This document shows, piece after piece, positions 55,123 to 63,474 of a stretch of 64,000 bases of DNA. Both the position numbers and the translations under genes were made by a program. Within the stretch, counting starts at the first letter, position 1, and every line of letters begins with the position of its first letter. Source of the DNA: Bin87 sp034423595 (GTDB lineage Bacteria; Chloroflexota; Dehalococcoidia; Lucifugimonadales; UBA3495); assembly GCA_965207025.1 (NCBI GenBank), contig OZ242258.1:3720001-3784000 (forward strand), read 5' to 3'. A model generated the notes under the pieces. That model did not search any database, was not told where the DNA came from, and saw only the letters and a program-made list of their open reading frames with translations.

Positions 55123-55256
55123 GAATGGACCGACCCCGCTCTCCGGTTCAAGATGCGGGTCGTTGGGTGCGGTCCATTCCGCCCCTTTGGTGTTCGCCGG
55201 TGGCGAAACACGAAGAGCGGGGAAGCCTCCCCGGTGGGAGAGACGACCCCGCTCGT
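55123..55256 (-). promoter_or_regulatory. Structured 5' leader of triple-HTH gene, copy II
   Basis: The same three-segment layout as at 11341-11479: GAGCGGGG (55254-55247), CCCCGCTC (55222-55215) and AGAGCGGGGT (55142-55133), plus the enclosing GAATGGACC/GGTCCATTC pair (55179-55171 and 55131-55123). Flanking bases differ from copy I while pairing is kept, which supports a structural role. Confidence 0.5.
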
Positions 55257-56365
55257 AGGCGCCCATTCAATTGTCAGGGGCGGCTCCGTGGGCCGCCCTG
55301 GGTTATTGCCGGTTCAGCGATTGCTACAACCGGCCGGTTATGACCGGGAATCCAGGATGTTCGTTGTTGTTGATCACCTCCTCGATGTGGTTGTCGTGGC
55401 TGTGGTTGTCGCTGACGCGCTGCTGGTTGCCCACGGCGGCAACTGTGCTGGTGATTGACGTGAAAGCGTGGCGCTTAATCCCGACTCCTGCCGCCCGCTA
55501 CGCCCCATTGGAGACGACGCCATTGCCCGTCCAGAACATCCCGTCCAAGGCGCACCACGTCCAGGGTCAGGCACCACAACGGGAAGTGCCGGTTGGGGGT
55601 TGGCGCAAGGCGCAGTTGGCCCAGGGATATGGCGCCCGGCAGGCCGGATGGTGAGGGAAAGAGCAGGGCGGGGAACGCAGCCGGGCCAGCGGTTACGCCG
55701 TCAGCCGAGACGCCGGTGAGAGCTGCGCTGCCAATGAAAAGCGTCCGGTCCGCCATCGTCTTTGGCGAACAGGAGCGTGGGGTCTACGGCCTGATTACTG
55801 CGGATTCAGCAGCCACGCCGCAGACGTGAGGAAGCGGCCGGAGGCAAAAAGCCCGTTCCAGCCGCAGGTTGATGGGTGAGCGCTGTGTCCTGTGCGCTCG
55901 GGGAGTCAGACCGAAGGTTCGGGTGCGAGTCTGCCGTGTCGGTTCCGGTTTTCACCTCCTGGACGATGTTGGCGATGCCGACCACCGCTTTGCGAAACGG
56001 CGCCAGCTTGGCTTGATGTCCCGCATCGAAGTGGCTGCCGGAGGAGCAGGACTCGACCCCGGAGTGCCGCATCACGCAGCGGGTGGGCGCTTGTCCTCGT
56101 TGAGGCCGTCGTGGGGAGAGCGGGGCTCGATCCCTGGCGAACGGTCCGGGTCGAAGATGGACCCTCCAGCTTTCAGGCGGGAAAGGCTGGAAAAACCGTA
56201 AACTGCATTGATTATCGCCCGCGCTTCCGCCGCAGGGAACGGGTTTTGCAAGCGCCTGGCCCGCCCCGCCCATGATCGCTTGCCCCACGCTCGCTGGCGG
56301 TTCGCCGGAATGCCCTAGCTGTCGCACCCCGGCGCCTGACCCGGCTTTGACGGCAACCGCGCCGT
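55257..56365. other. Linker between triple-HTH gene and protein A, copy II
   Basis: No confident gene. A minus-strand frame ending near 55320 encodes a GNQQRVSD...HIEEV..NNEH segment that matches the block I linker. Upstream parts of that frame contain a stop. The right half carries the conserved non-coding element (55960-56330). No 41-bp array like that of block I is visible here. Confidence 0.45.
55960..56330. repeat. Conserved non-coding element, copy 2
   Basis: Counterpart of 16930-17300. It includes the hairpin CCAGCTTTC...GAAAGGCTGG (56164-56190), then AAAAACCGTAAACTGC and TTGATTATCGCCCGCGC. It lies about 40-400 bases beyond the stop of protein A. Confidence 0.55.
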
Positions 56366-57244
56366 CTAATCCCACCAGGCGCCCAGGGTGAGCAACCGGC
56401 GCAGCCAGCGCAGCAGCTTGCGCTTCCGGATGGACACCTGGGTCCTGTCCAGCGCCTTCCAGCGCCAGCGGGTGTGATCCCGCCGGCTCAGGCTGTCCCG
56501 CACCGGCTGCTTCTGCGGCGGCAGGGTCAGCCCGTGCTCCTCCAACATGGCCAGCTCCAGCGTCAGGAGCCGCTCGTAGTCGGTCAGCCAGGACAGGCTC
56601 CGGCCCCGGACCGGGAGCCTGTCCTTGAGTTCCCGCCACTCCTTCACCAGGGGCCAGGCGTCGCCGTACACCTCCGCATCGTCCCCGGCGGGTTCCCGGG
56701 TCACCAGCTCCGGGTCCACGCGGCGCAGCCTGGCGGGCCTGGGCTTGTTCAGTCCGGCCACCGGCGGCGCGGGCGGCGATTGCGTCGGCGCGTCCTTGTC
56801 GCCGGGCTTGTCCCGTGCCTGGCCTGCCGGTTTCCCCGCCCTGCCCGCCGGGTCTCCCTGGGCGGCGCCCCCAACAACTGCGGCACGGAGGGCATCAAGC
56901 CCACTGCGCAGCTCCTGGGCCAGTTCCTCCAGTCCCGCCTCCAACGCCGCCACCCGCCGCGCCAGATCGCCGCCGGGTTCCGGTTCCCCGTCCCCATCCC
57001 CATCGCCGTCCACAACCCCGCCGTCCCAGGTCAGCAGCAGCCGCTCCAACGCGTCGCTCATGCGCCCCGTCATCTCGCCCGACTCCTCGGCCCTGACCAG
57101 GGTGCGGTAGTTCACCCCCAGCAGCACCGCCGCCTCCATCCGGCCCTCCCGTTTCACCAACTCGCACAGGAACCGGTGCAGTCGCTCCCGCCGCTCCGCA
57201 ACCGGGTCCTGGCCACCGGCGCCCCGGCCCCCGTTCTGCGTCAT
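56366..57244 (-). CDS. Protein A (HTH/coiled-coil DNA-binding-like), copy II
   Basis: A 292-residue intact paralogue. HTH-like N-terminal part EAAVLLGVNYRTLVRAEESG, then TGRMSDALERLLL. A coiled coil (LARRVAALEAGLEELAQELRSGL) and a Pro-rich linker follow. The conserved C-terminal domain has GDAWPLVKEWRELKD, LAMLEEHGLTLPPQKQPV, then a very basic stretch (SIRKRKLLRWLRRLL). GGAGGTGGAGC precedes the ATG. It is divergent from the ATPase with two operator-like dyads between. A role as DNA-binding regulator of the element is inferred. Confidence 0.75.
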   Translation of the reverse strand: MTQNGGRGAGGQDPVAERRERLHRFLCELVKREGRMEAAVLLGVNYRTLVRAEESGEMTGRMSDALERLLLTWDGGVVDGDGDGDGEPEPGGDLARRVAALEAGLEELAQELRSGLDALRAAVVGGAAQGDPAGRAGKPAGQARDKPGDKDAPTQSPPAPPVAGLNKPRPARLRRVDPELVTREPAGDDAEVYGDAWPLVKEWRELKDRLPVRGRSLSWLTDYERLLTLELAMLEEHGLTLPPQKQPVRDSLSRRDHTRWRWKALDRTQVSIRKRKLLRWLRRLLTLGAWWD

Positions 57245-57372
57245 GCTCCACCTCCGTACTCCCGGCCGGGCGACCAGTCCGATAGGGGGTTCCTGTAAGG
57301 GGGTTCCTACCCCGGCAACGACCCCCGGCCCGAATTGCTCGCTGCGACGGCGCCGGATTCGACCCGCCGCCG

Positions 57373-57390
57373 ACTTGCACTAATACAAGT
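57373..57390. promoter_or_regulatory. Operator-like dyad 1, block II
   Basis: ACTTGCACTAATACAAGT: perfect 5-bp arms ACTTG/CAAGT extended by CA/TA. It shares TTGYA-N4-TACAA with the second site 108 bases away. Confidence 0.6.
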
Positions 57391-57480
57391 GAGGCCGGAA
57401 CCGGCCCTTACCGCCAGGTGCTTGCCAACATGGCCCCGCTACCCCCGATTCCGGCCCGTTTCAGGTTCAGGACGGGCCGG

Positions 57481-57498
57481 ACTTGTATTTCTACAAGT
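57481..57498. promoter_or_regulatory. Operator-like dyad 2, block II
   Basis: ACTTGTATTTCTACAAGT: perfect 7-bp arms ACTTGTA/TACAAGT around TTTC. A near copy lies at 19678-19696 in block I. Confidence 0.65.
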
Positions 57499-57701
57499 GA
57501 CCCGAATCCCTGTACACGGGTATCACATCACATCCGGCCCCACCTCTCCAATTCCCTGTATGGGCGGACGCCGGCGTCCTGCCCTATGAGGAATTGGATT
57601 TTCACCATGACCTTCCCACACTCGATTGGGGGCGAACGCCCCAGGGCCGCCGTCTTGCGGTCCTGCAACACCGCCATTTCGACGACAAGGAGGCAGAGAT
57701 C

Positions 57702-60395
57702 ATGAGTATCAGCATCAGGAACATACTTTTAGGCAACCGGCGGAAGAAGGAGCCGGTGCTGCTGGCCATCACGCCGCCCCGCAGCGGCGAGCGCACACTC
57801 CTGGGGGTGGAGAACCTGCTGGCCTCCATCGCAGTTCCCGAGCCCTTCTCCCTGGAACTGGCCGGGGACGCCGAAGGCGTCACCCTCTTGGCCCGCTGCC
57901 TGGACGACCAGGTGGTCCGGGGCCAGATCGCCGCCCGCTACCCCCAGGCCCGAATCGAGACCCTTGACCCCGAGGGCGACCCCCTGCGGCTGGCCGAGGG
58001 CGAGTCCGCCTGGGGCATGACGCTCCGGGCCTCCGGCCCGGAGTACGCGCCGCTGCGCACCTTCCGGGACGACGACCTGCTGGACCCGGGATCCGATCCC
58101 CTGATCGCCATCATCGGGGCCTTGTCCAGCCTGAACGACGGGGAGCGGGTGGTGGCCCGCCTGCTGCTGCGCTCCATGGGGCCGGAGTGGTCCCAGGTGC
58201 ACCAGCGGAAGCTCCAGCGCCAGCAGCAGCCCCTTACCGGCCAGTCCGTCAACAACGTCCAGGCCACCCAGGCCCGGATCGACGCCAAGGACGGCGTGAG
58301 CCTGGCCGTGCTGGGCGTGGCGGTGCTGGCGGCGGCGCGGGGCTACCTGTGGTACCAGGACGGCGAGCTGCTCAAGGCGTCGCTGTTGGGCGCGGGCACG
58401 GCCCTGGGCCTGGCGGCCGCCGGCTGGGGCTGGTGGCGCTGGCGGCAGGCCCGCAGCCGGGTCTACGACCCGCTGCAAATCAAGGAGAAGACCTCCCGCA
58501 TCGCCTTCGACGGGGAGATCCAGCTCACGGCCATCCTGCCGGAGGGCGCCAGCCCCGACCGGGCCGCCGAACTGCTGGGTCCGGTGGCCGCCGCCTACCG
58601 CCACTACGACAACCCCGCCGGGGCCAGGTTCCGGGTGAGCAAAGTCAAACCCATCGTACCCAGCGCCCACCTGCACCCGGCCGGGCCGGGGTTGTTCGGC
58701 GGGCGCAGCGTGCTGGGGGTGAGGGAGGCCGCCGGCCTGTGGCACCCGCCGGGGGCCAGGGACGAGACCCCCCTGGTGGCCCGCGCCGGTTCCAGGGCGC
58801 TGCTGCCCTCGGCCCGGGGCACCAGCGGCGGCGCCCTGGTGGGCGAGACCACCACCGGCCCGGCCAGGAAGGTCCACTTCCCCCAGGACCTGCTGCGCCG
58901 CCACCACCTCTACGTGGCCCGCACCCAGATGGGCAAGTCCACCCTGATGCGCCACGTCGTCGCCCACAAGCTCAGGGAGAAGGCAGCGGGCAACGACCAG
59001 GACGCCATCATCGTGGTGGACCCCCACGCCGACCTGGTGGGCAGCCTCCTGGCCCAGGTGCCGGAGAGCCTCATAGACCAGGTGAAACTCATCGACCTGG
59101 CCGACGAGCGGGGTCTCCCCGGCATCAACCTGCTGGACACCCGCATCTTCGCCGACCGGGACCGCACCGCCGACTCGGTGGTAAGGGTGGCCCACGGCCT
59201 GTGGGAGCAGTGGGGGCCGAGAATGCAGTCCATCCTGGAGCACGCGGTCAAGAGCCTGCACGAGGCCAACGACAAGCGCCAGCCCGAGGAGCAGTACACC
59301 ATCCTGGACGGGCTGCGCATCCTCTCCGACGACGACTTCCGGGACGAGGCGCTGGCCCAGGTGGACGACCATCACCTGCTGCGCTGGTGGGCCCGGGAGT
59401 TCGGCGCCTGGCGGAAGGACTACCAGGGCATGGCCCTGGCCCCGGTGCAGACCCGCCTCGCCTACTACGCCTCCTCCAAGACGGCCAGGGCCATCCTGGG
59501 CCAGTCCCGCTCCACCATCGACCTGCGGGAGACCATCCGGCAGGGCGGCATCCTGCTGGTCTCCACCGCCCAGGGCGCGGTGGGTAGAGACGTGGCGGCC
59601 CTGGTGGGGTCATCCATCCTGAACCTGGTGGACGGGGTGATAAGGGAGCAGGGCAGCCTGCCGCCGGAAGAGCGGCGGGGCGCCCTGGTGGTGGTGGACG
59701 AGATGCAGACCATGCCCGGGGTTGATTACGAGTCCATGCTCAGCGAGCTGGGCAAGTTCGGCGCCAACTTCATCCTGGCCACCCAGAGCCTGGGCAAGCT
59801 GGAGGACCTGTCCAAGACCATGCGGGACACCGTTCTGGCCAACGTGGGTTGCCTGGCCGCCTTCCAGATGGCGGGGACCGACGCCAGGCAACTGGTGTGG
59901 GAGCTGGGCAAGGAGCGGGTCGGCGAGGACGACGTGACCTCCCTGGACGTGCACCAGTGCTACGTGCGGGCCACCGTGGGGGTCCAGCGGATGGACGCTT
60001 TCTCCATGCGGGTGCTGCCGCCGGAGCCGGGAGACCCGGCGGTGGCCGAGCGCATCCGGGAGCTGGCCCTGGGCTACATCACCCCCGAGACGGAGATCGG
60101 CCCCGAGGACGACGAGATGCGGAAGCTGGTGGAGAAGTACCGGCAGGAGCTGGCGGAGCTCCGGCAGGGGCCGGGCCAGCGGAAGCAGAACCAAGCCACC
60201 CCACCGGCCCAGCCCAAGCCCAACAACCGGCGCAACCAGCGCAGCCGGCGACAGGGACAGCAGGGCCCGCCCGGACCAGAACCCGAGGCGGAAGGCGAGC
60301 CGGACAGCGACGAGCCGGGCGATGACGAAGAGCAAGCCGACGGTTGGGAGCCGGGCAACAGGGAACCAGACGGCGAGGTGGAGGCGGAGGAATGA
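57702..60395 (+). CDS. VirD4/HerA-like conjugative ATPase, copy II
   Basis: An 897-residue paralogue of 29210-31849. Two membrane segments (about 195-245) separate an N-terminal domain from the motor. Walker A variant ARTQMGKST; VVDPHADLVGSLL; VVVDEMQTMPG; FILATQSLGKLED. The C-terminal 90 residues are Gln/Arg/Gly-rich, then strongly acidic. AAGGAGG precedes ATG 57702. Its stop overlaps the RR start (ATGA). It is expected at the inner membrane, coupling DNA to transfer or segregation. The Gly-to-Ala change at the first P-loop position occurs in both copies, so it is a family trait, not decay. Confidence 0.86.
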   Translation: MSISIRNILLGNRRKKEPVLLAITPPRSGERTLLGVENLLASIAVPEPFSLELAGDAEGVTLLARCLDDQVVRGQIAARYPQARIETLDPEGDPLRLAEGESAWGMTLRASGPEYAPLRTFRDDDLLDPGSDPLIAIIGALSSLNDGERVVARLLLRSMGPEWSQVHQRKLQRQQQPLTGQSVNNVQATQARIDAKDGVSLAVLGVAVLAAARGYLWYQDGELLKASLLGAGTALGLAAAGWGWWRWRQARSRVYDPLQIKEKTSRIAFDGEIQLTAILPEGASPDRAAELLGPVAAAYRHYDNPAGARFRVSKVKPIVPSAHLHPAGPGLFGGRSVLGVREAAGLWHPPGARDETPLVARAGSRALLPSARGTSGGALVGETTTGPARKVHFPQDLLRRHHLYVARTQMGKSTLMRHVVAHKLREKAAGNDQDAIIVVDPHADLVGSLLAQVPESLIDQVKLIDLADERGLPGINLLDTRIFADRDRTADSVVRVAHGLWEQWGPRMQSILEHAVKSLHEANDKRQPEEQYTILDGLRILSDDDFRDEALAQVDDHHLLRWWAREFGAWRKDYQGMALAPVQTRLAYYASSKTARAILGQSRSTIDLRETIRQGGILLVSTAQGAVGRDVAALVGSSILNLVDGVIREQGSLPPEERRGALVVVDEMQTMPGVDYESMLSELGKFGANFILATQSLGKLEDLSKTMRDTVLANVGCLAAFQMAGTDARQLVWELGKERVGEDDVTSLDVHQCYVRATVGVQRMDAFSMRVLPPEPGDPAVAERIRELALGYITPETEIGPEDDEMRKLVEKYRQELAELRQGPGQRKQNQATPPAQPKPNNRRNQRSRRQGQQGPPGPEPEAEGEPDSDEPGDDEEQADGWEPGNREPDGEVEAEE

Positions 60396-62074
60396 CACGG
60401 CTCAGCGATACCGCAATGGAGTTGCTGCGCCTGCTGGCCCAAATGCCCTTCCTTGACCGGCTGGAACTGGCCGCCCTGGCCGGCCGGTCCCGGGGCGGCG
60501 TCTACCAGGCGGCGGCCCGGCTGGAGGATGCCGGGCTAATCGACTCGGTGCCCCACGGCACGCCGCTGCTGGCGCCTACCCGCAGGTACTACGTCACTGA
60601 ACAAGGCGTGAAAGCGCTGGCCGTGACCGAGGTCCAGCCCGTGGGCTGGCTGCTGCGCGAATATCCCCTCTCCCTACGCTGGAGGCGGACGCTGCTCAAA
60701 CGCCTGGACGCGGCTGCCGTCATCTACCGCCTGGCCTCCGCCCTGGCCGGACTGGACCATCCCCTGGACTTCCGCTGGCGCCGGGCCCTGCCCCAGGACG
60801 CCGACATGTCCCTGCCCGACGGGCGAGTGTTGGCCATCATACGCCAGGGGGCCACCGCCGAGCGAACAGGTTTCGCCAAGCGCCTCTGGCGGCTGGCCCA
60901 GGGTCCCCGGCCGGGCGCCGTCCTGGTGATGGTCCCCGACGAGGTGCGCCTGCGCCAGGCTGTCGTCCTGCTGCGGGACGCCCGTACTCGGACGGCCCCG
61001 GTCCCGGCCTTCTTCGCGTTGGAGCGCCACGTCGCGGTGGCCGGGTCCGGCGACGTCATCTGGCGGTCCTCTGCGGGCGTCACCCTATCTTTGGCGGAGG
61101 CCGTGGGCCGCGCCAACCCCGGCGGGATGACGGCGGCGGAGCCGCCCCTGGTGCGGGTGTCCATTCCAAAGGACATCGACCTGGGCGGAGGGGGCGAAAA
61201 CGTCCCCGGCCACCTGCTTCCCGTCCTGCTGCGCCCCGCCGAGAAGCGCGCCCTGGACCTGTTGGCCGACTGGCCCTGGCTGGCGCGGGAGGACGTGGCC
61301 GGGATCCTGGACGTTTCCCGCCCCAGGGCATCCCAGCTCACCGCCGTCCTGGAACGCCTGGGTCTGGCAACCGGCTTTCAACTTGACGCCCGCCGCCTGG
61401 CCCTCACCGATAGGGGGCTGAAGCTGCTGGCCCGGAGGGACCGCGTTTCCACCGGCGAGGCCAGGCAGCGGTGGAGCGCCGGCGCGGAAGGCCACGGGGA
61501 CAACGGCGCAGCCGGCGACCGGCCATCCGTGTCCGGCAGGCGCAGCCGCCAGTTGCTTCGGGACCTGGAACACACCGCCGCCGTCCACCGCTTCGTCGCC
61601 GCCCTGAACCGCCAGGCCCGTGGTCTCGGCTGGGAGGTGGAGCAGCTGGACCCGCCCCACCGGGCGTCGCGCTACTTCCGCCACTACGGGCGCCCACGCT
61701 CCCTGCACCCCGACGCCTTCGGAACCCTGCGCCGGAACGACCTGCTGAGCCCCTTCTTCCTGGAGTACGAGCGCCGCGCCGTGCGCCCCGCCACCATGGC
61801 CCAGCGCCTTGCCCCCTACCTGCGCTACTACTCCTCCCGTCGCCCCGCCGACGACCACGGCGCAAGGCCCCTGGTGCTGGTGGTCTTCGAGGATCCCGTC
61901 GCCCCGGCCCACTTCCTGGAGGTGGCCCGCCGGGAGATGTTGCGCGTGCGGGTGCCGCTGCCCCTGCTGGCCTCCCACCGGGAACTGGTGGAGCGGGAGG
62001 GACCTTTGGGACCGGCTTGGCTGGCGCCGGGCGGCGACTTCCAGCCGGTTGCACCGCTGCACCATTACGAGTGA
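60392..62074 (+). CDS. Replication-relaxation family protein, copy II
   Basis: A 560-residue intact RR protein. Winged helices LLAQMPFLDRLELAALAG and LLADWPWLAREDVAGILDV; C-terminal signature SLHPDAFGTL...PFFLEYERRAV then APYLRYYSSRRPADDHG. Its start overlaps the ATPase stop. The three RR copies keep the D...ExE motif while much of the rest has drifted, which suggests that the motif matters. Confidence 0.87.
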   Translation: MTRLSDTAMELLRLLAQMPFLDRLELAALAGRSRGGVYQAAARLEDAGLIDSVPHGTPLLAPTRRYYVTEQGVKALAVTEVQPVGWLLREYPLSLRWRRTLLKRLDAAAVIYRLASALAGLDHPLDFRWRRALPQDADMSLPDGRVLAIIRQGATAERTGFAKRLWRLAQGPRPGAVLVMVPDEVRLRQAVVLLRDARTRTAPVPAFFALERHVAVAGSGDVIWRSSAGVTLSLAEAVGRANPGGMTAAEPPLVRVSIPKDIDLGGGGENVPGHLLPVLLRPAEKRALDLLADWPWLAREDVAGILDVSRPRASQLTAVLERLGLATGFQLDARRLALTDRGLKLLARRDRVSTGEARQRWSAGAEGHGDNGAAGDRPSVSGRRSRQLLRDLEHTAAVHRFVAALNRQARGLGWEVEQLDPPHRASRYFRHYGRPRSLHPDAFGTLRRNDLLSPFFLEYERRAVRPATMAQRLAPYLRYYSSRRPADDHGARPLVLVVFEDPVAPAHFLEVARREMLRVRVPLPLLASHRELVEREGPLGPAWLAPGGDFQPVAPLHHYE

Positions 62075-62102
62075 AACACCAATACAAAGGAGAATGACCG
62101 CC

Positions 62103-62915
62103 ATGAGAATCTACTACGTCGGCGAGTCCCTCAGCCGAAACCTTTCCGTCGCCACCGCCCTGGGGGTGGACGGCGAGCACTGGGACGCCGTGTGCGAGCA
62201 CGTCCTGGACTGGCGCTGGGTCATGGAGGACGACTTCAACGTCCCCACGGGCCGGACCCTGCGCGGCGCGGATCTGCTGTCCCCCAAGGGAAGCCTCCCC
62301 CGGGGTCTCCGCCGCCGCCTCACCACCCTGGAGGAGGGACTGGAAATCATGATGAACGGCCTGCGGGTCCTGGAGCACTCGCTGAACAAACGGGGCGGAG
62401 TCAGCGTGATCAACGTCTGCCGGCGGAATTCGCCTTTCCGCCAACACCGCAAACGCGACCGCGCCGCCGCCCGGGAGCGGCTCCTGGAACTGGTCAACGC
62501 CTCCCTGGCGGCGGACGGCCGTTACGGCCATATCATCGAGGACGAGGCGGAGCGGGACGGCCTGCCCGCCCTGGCGGCCGGGCCCGTTCACCGCGACCCC
62601 ATCCTGGCAGCCTGCCCATACGCGGGGGACAGCGACTCCGGCGGAGACATACGGCTGGACACAGTTGCCTGCGTCCAGCCGTATCGCCGGGCCGGGGACG
62701 ACGAGTTGCTTCAGATGGCCGGGCTGGTCTCCTACGCCCTTCTCCAGCAGGAGGACCCCACCGCCATGTCGGAGGCCCTGAACTTCCACCTGGCCTTCGG
62801 CATCCTGAAGCGCGTCCTGGACCGACGAGCCTGTCCCCGGGACCCCCAGGCGTGGACCGGTTGTGAGCGGAAGCGGGGAACGGGCGAAAGACAAAAAGGG
62901 GGCCGGACGGCATGA
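62103..62915 (+). CDS. DUF3800-like protein
   Basis: A 270-residue protein. IYYVGESLSRN at the N-terminus and GADLLSPKGSLPRGL resemble DUF3800, as does VNASLAADGRYGHIIEDEAE in the middle, where the acidic HIIEDE matches a conserved acidic region. The usual first acidic residue (YxDES) is Gly here. DUF3800 is thought to be RNase H-like. ATG 62103 has AAAGGAG ten bases upstream. It follows RR by 28 bases, so it is probably co-transcribed. No copy is present in blocks I or III. Confidence 0.6.
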   Translation: MRIYYVGESLSRNLSVATALGVDGEHWDAVCEHVLDWRWVMEDDFNVPTGRTLRGADLLSPKGSLPRGLRRRLTTLEEGLEIMMNGLRVLEHSLNKRGGVSVINVCRRNSPFRQHRKRDRAAARERLLELVNASLAADGRYGHIIEDEAERDGLPALAAGPVHRDPILAACPYAGDSDSGGDIRLDTVACVQPYRRAGDDELLQMAGLVSYALLQQEDPTAMSEALNFHLAFGILKRVLDRRACPRDPQAWTGCERKRGTGERQKGGRTA

Positions 62916-62927
62916 TCCGTCCGGCCC
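62900..62927 (-). terminator. Intrinsic terminator of the HTH cluster
   Basis: A perfect 11-bp stem GGGCCGGACGG/CCGTCCGGCCC with a 6-base loop. On the minus strand it is followed by CCCTTTTTG, a T-tract. It covers the DUF3800 gene's stop codon and may work in both directions. Confidence 0.75.
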
Positions 62928-62958
62928 AACTATTGATGGTAAAGTCGTCGCGACCGGG

Positions 62959-63282
62959 TCAGTCCTGGATTGCCGGGGACACGGCGCAACCCCCGCCTAC
63001 TATATCGAAGTCTGCGGCGGGCACCTGCCCTCCCGCCTCGGGCAAGAGGTGATGGAGCAGCCCCAGCCGGACGGCCAGGGCGAACAGCGACACCAGGTGG
63101 CCGGAGCCGACCCGGGAACCGGCCTTCCAGCGCCGCACCGTGCGGGCGTTCACCCGGAGCTCCCGGGCCAGACCGCCCCAGGTGAACCCGGCGGCACGGC
63201 GGAAGCGGTCCAGCCGGTGGGGAAAGTCCTCGGGGAAAACCTCGGGCTCGACGTGGTAGACGTACTGCTGGCGGCGTCCCAT
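62959..63282 (-). CDS. Small HTH protein
   Basis: A 107-residue protein with a single HTH-like segment (TWGGLARELRVNARTVRRWKAG) and a hydrophobic C-terminal part (LVSLFALAVRLGLLHHLL) that may mediate oligomer contacts. It begins 3 bases after the preceding gene's stop and is last in a four-gene minus-strand operon. Confidence 0.6.
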   Translation of the reverse strand: MGRRQQYVYHVEPEVFPEDFPHRLDRFRRAAGFTWGGLARELRVNARTVRRWKAGSRVGSGHLVSLFALAVRLGLLHHLLPEAGGQVPAADFDIVGGGCAVSPAIQD

Positions 63283-63285
63283 GCC

Positions 63286-63474
63286 CTAACCCCCTTGGCC
63301 GTCAGTGTCGGGGTTGGCGCTCCCGCCGGACCCCCGCCGCCGGCCCGGTCCCGCCGGAAGCCGGAGTTGCAGCCCCCGGCGGTCGTTCACGCCCATCCGG
63401 GAGGCCAGGTCCCGCCAGGTCAGTCCCGGGGCCCGTGCCAAGCCCTCCAAGTAATTCGGTTCCTTGATTGTCAT
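63286..63474 (-). CDS. Very small HTH-like protein
   Basis: A 62-residue protein. GGAGGTGGAAAC precedes ATG 63474, a strong ribosome-binding site. LTWRDLASRMGVNDRRGLQLR resembles an HTH; the tail is Gly/Arg-rich. Its start overlaps the stop of the gene upstream by four bases. Confidence 0.5.
   Translation of the reverse strand: MTIKEPNYLEGLARAPGLTWRDLASRMGVNDRRGLQLRLPAGPGRRRGSGGSANPDTDGQGG

Larger units (their letters stand above)
57245..57701. promoter_or_regulatory. Divergent control region, block II
   Basis: A 457-base region between protein A (-) and the ATPase (+). It holds two 18-bp dyads (57373-57390 and 57481-57498) and a short direct repeat, GGGGGTTCCT, at about 57284 and 57300. 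AAGGAGG lies 7 bases before the ATPase ATG. No promoter is certain. Confidence 0.55.
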
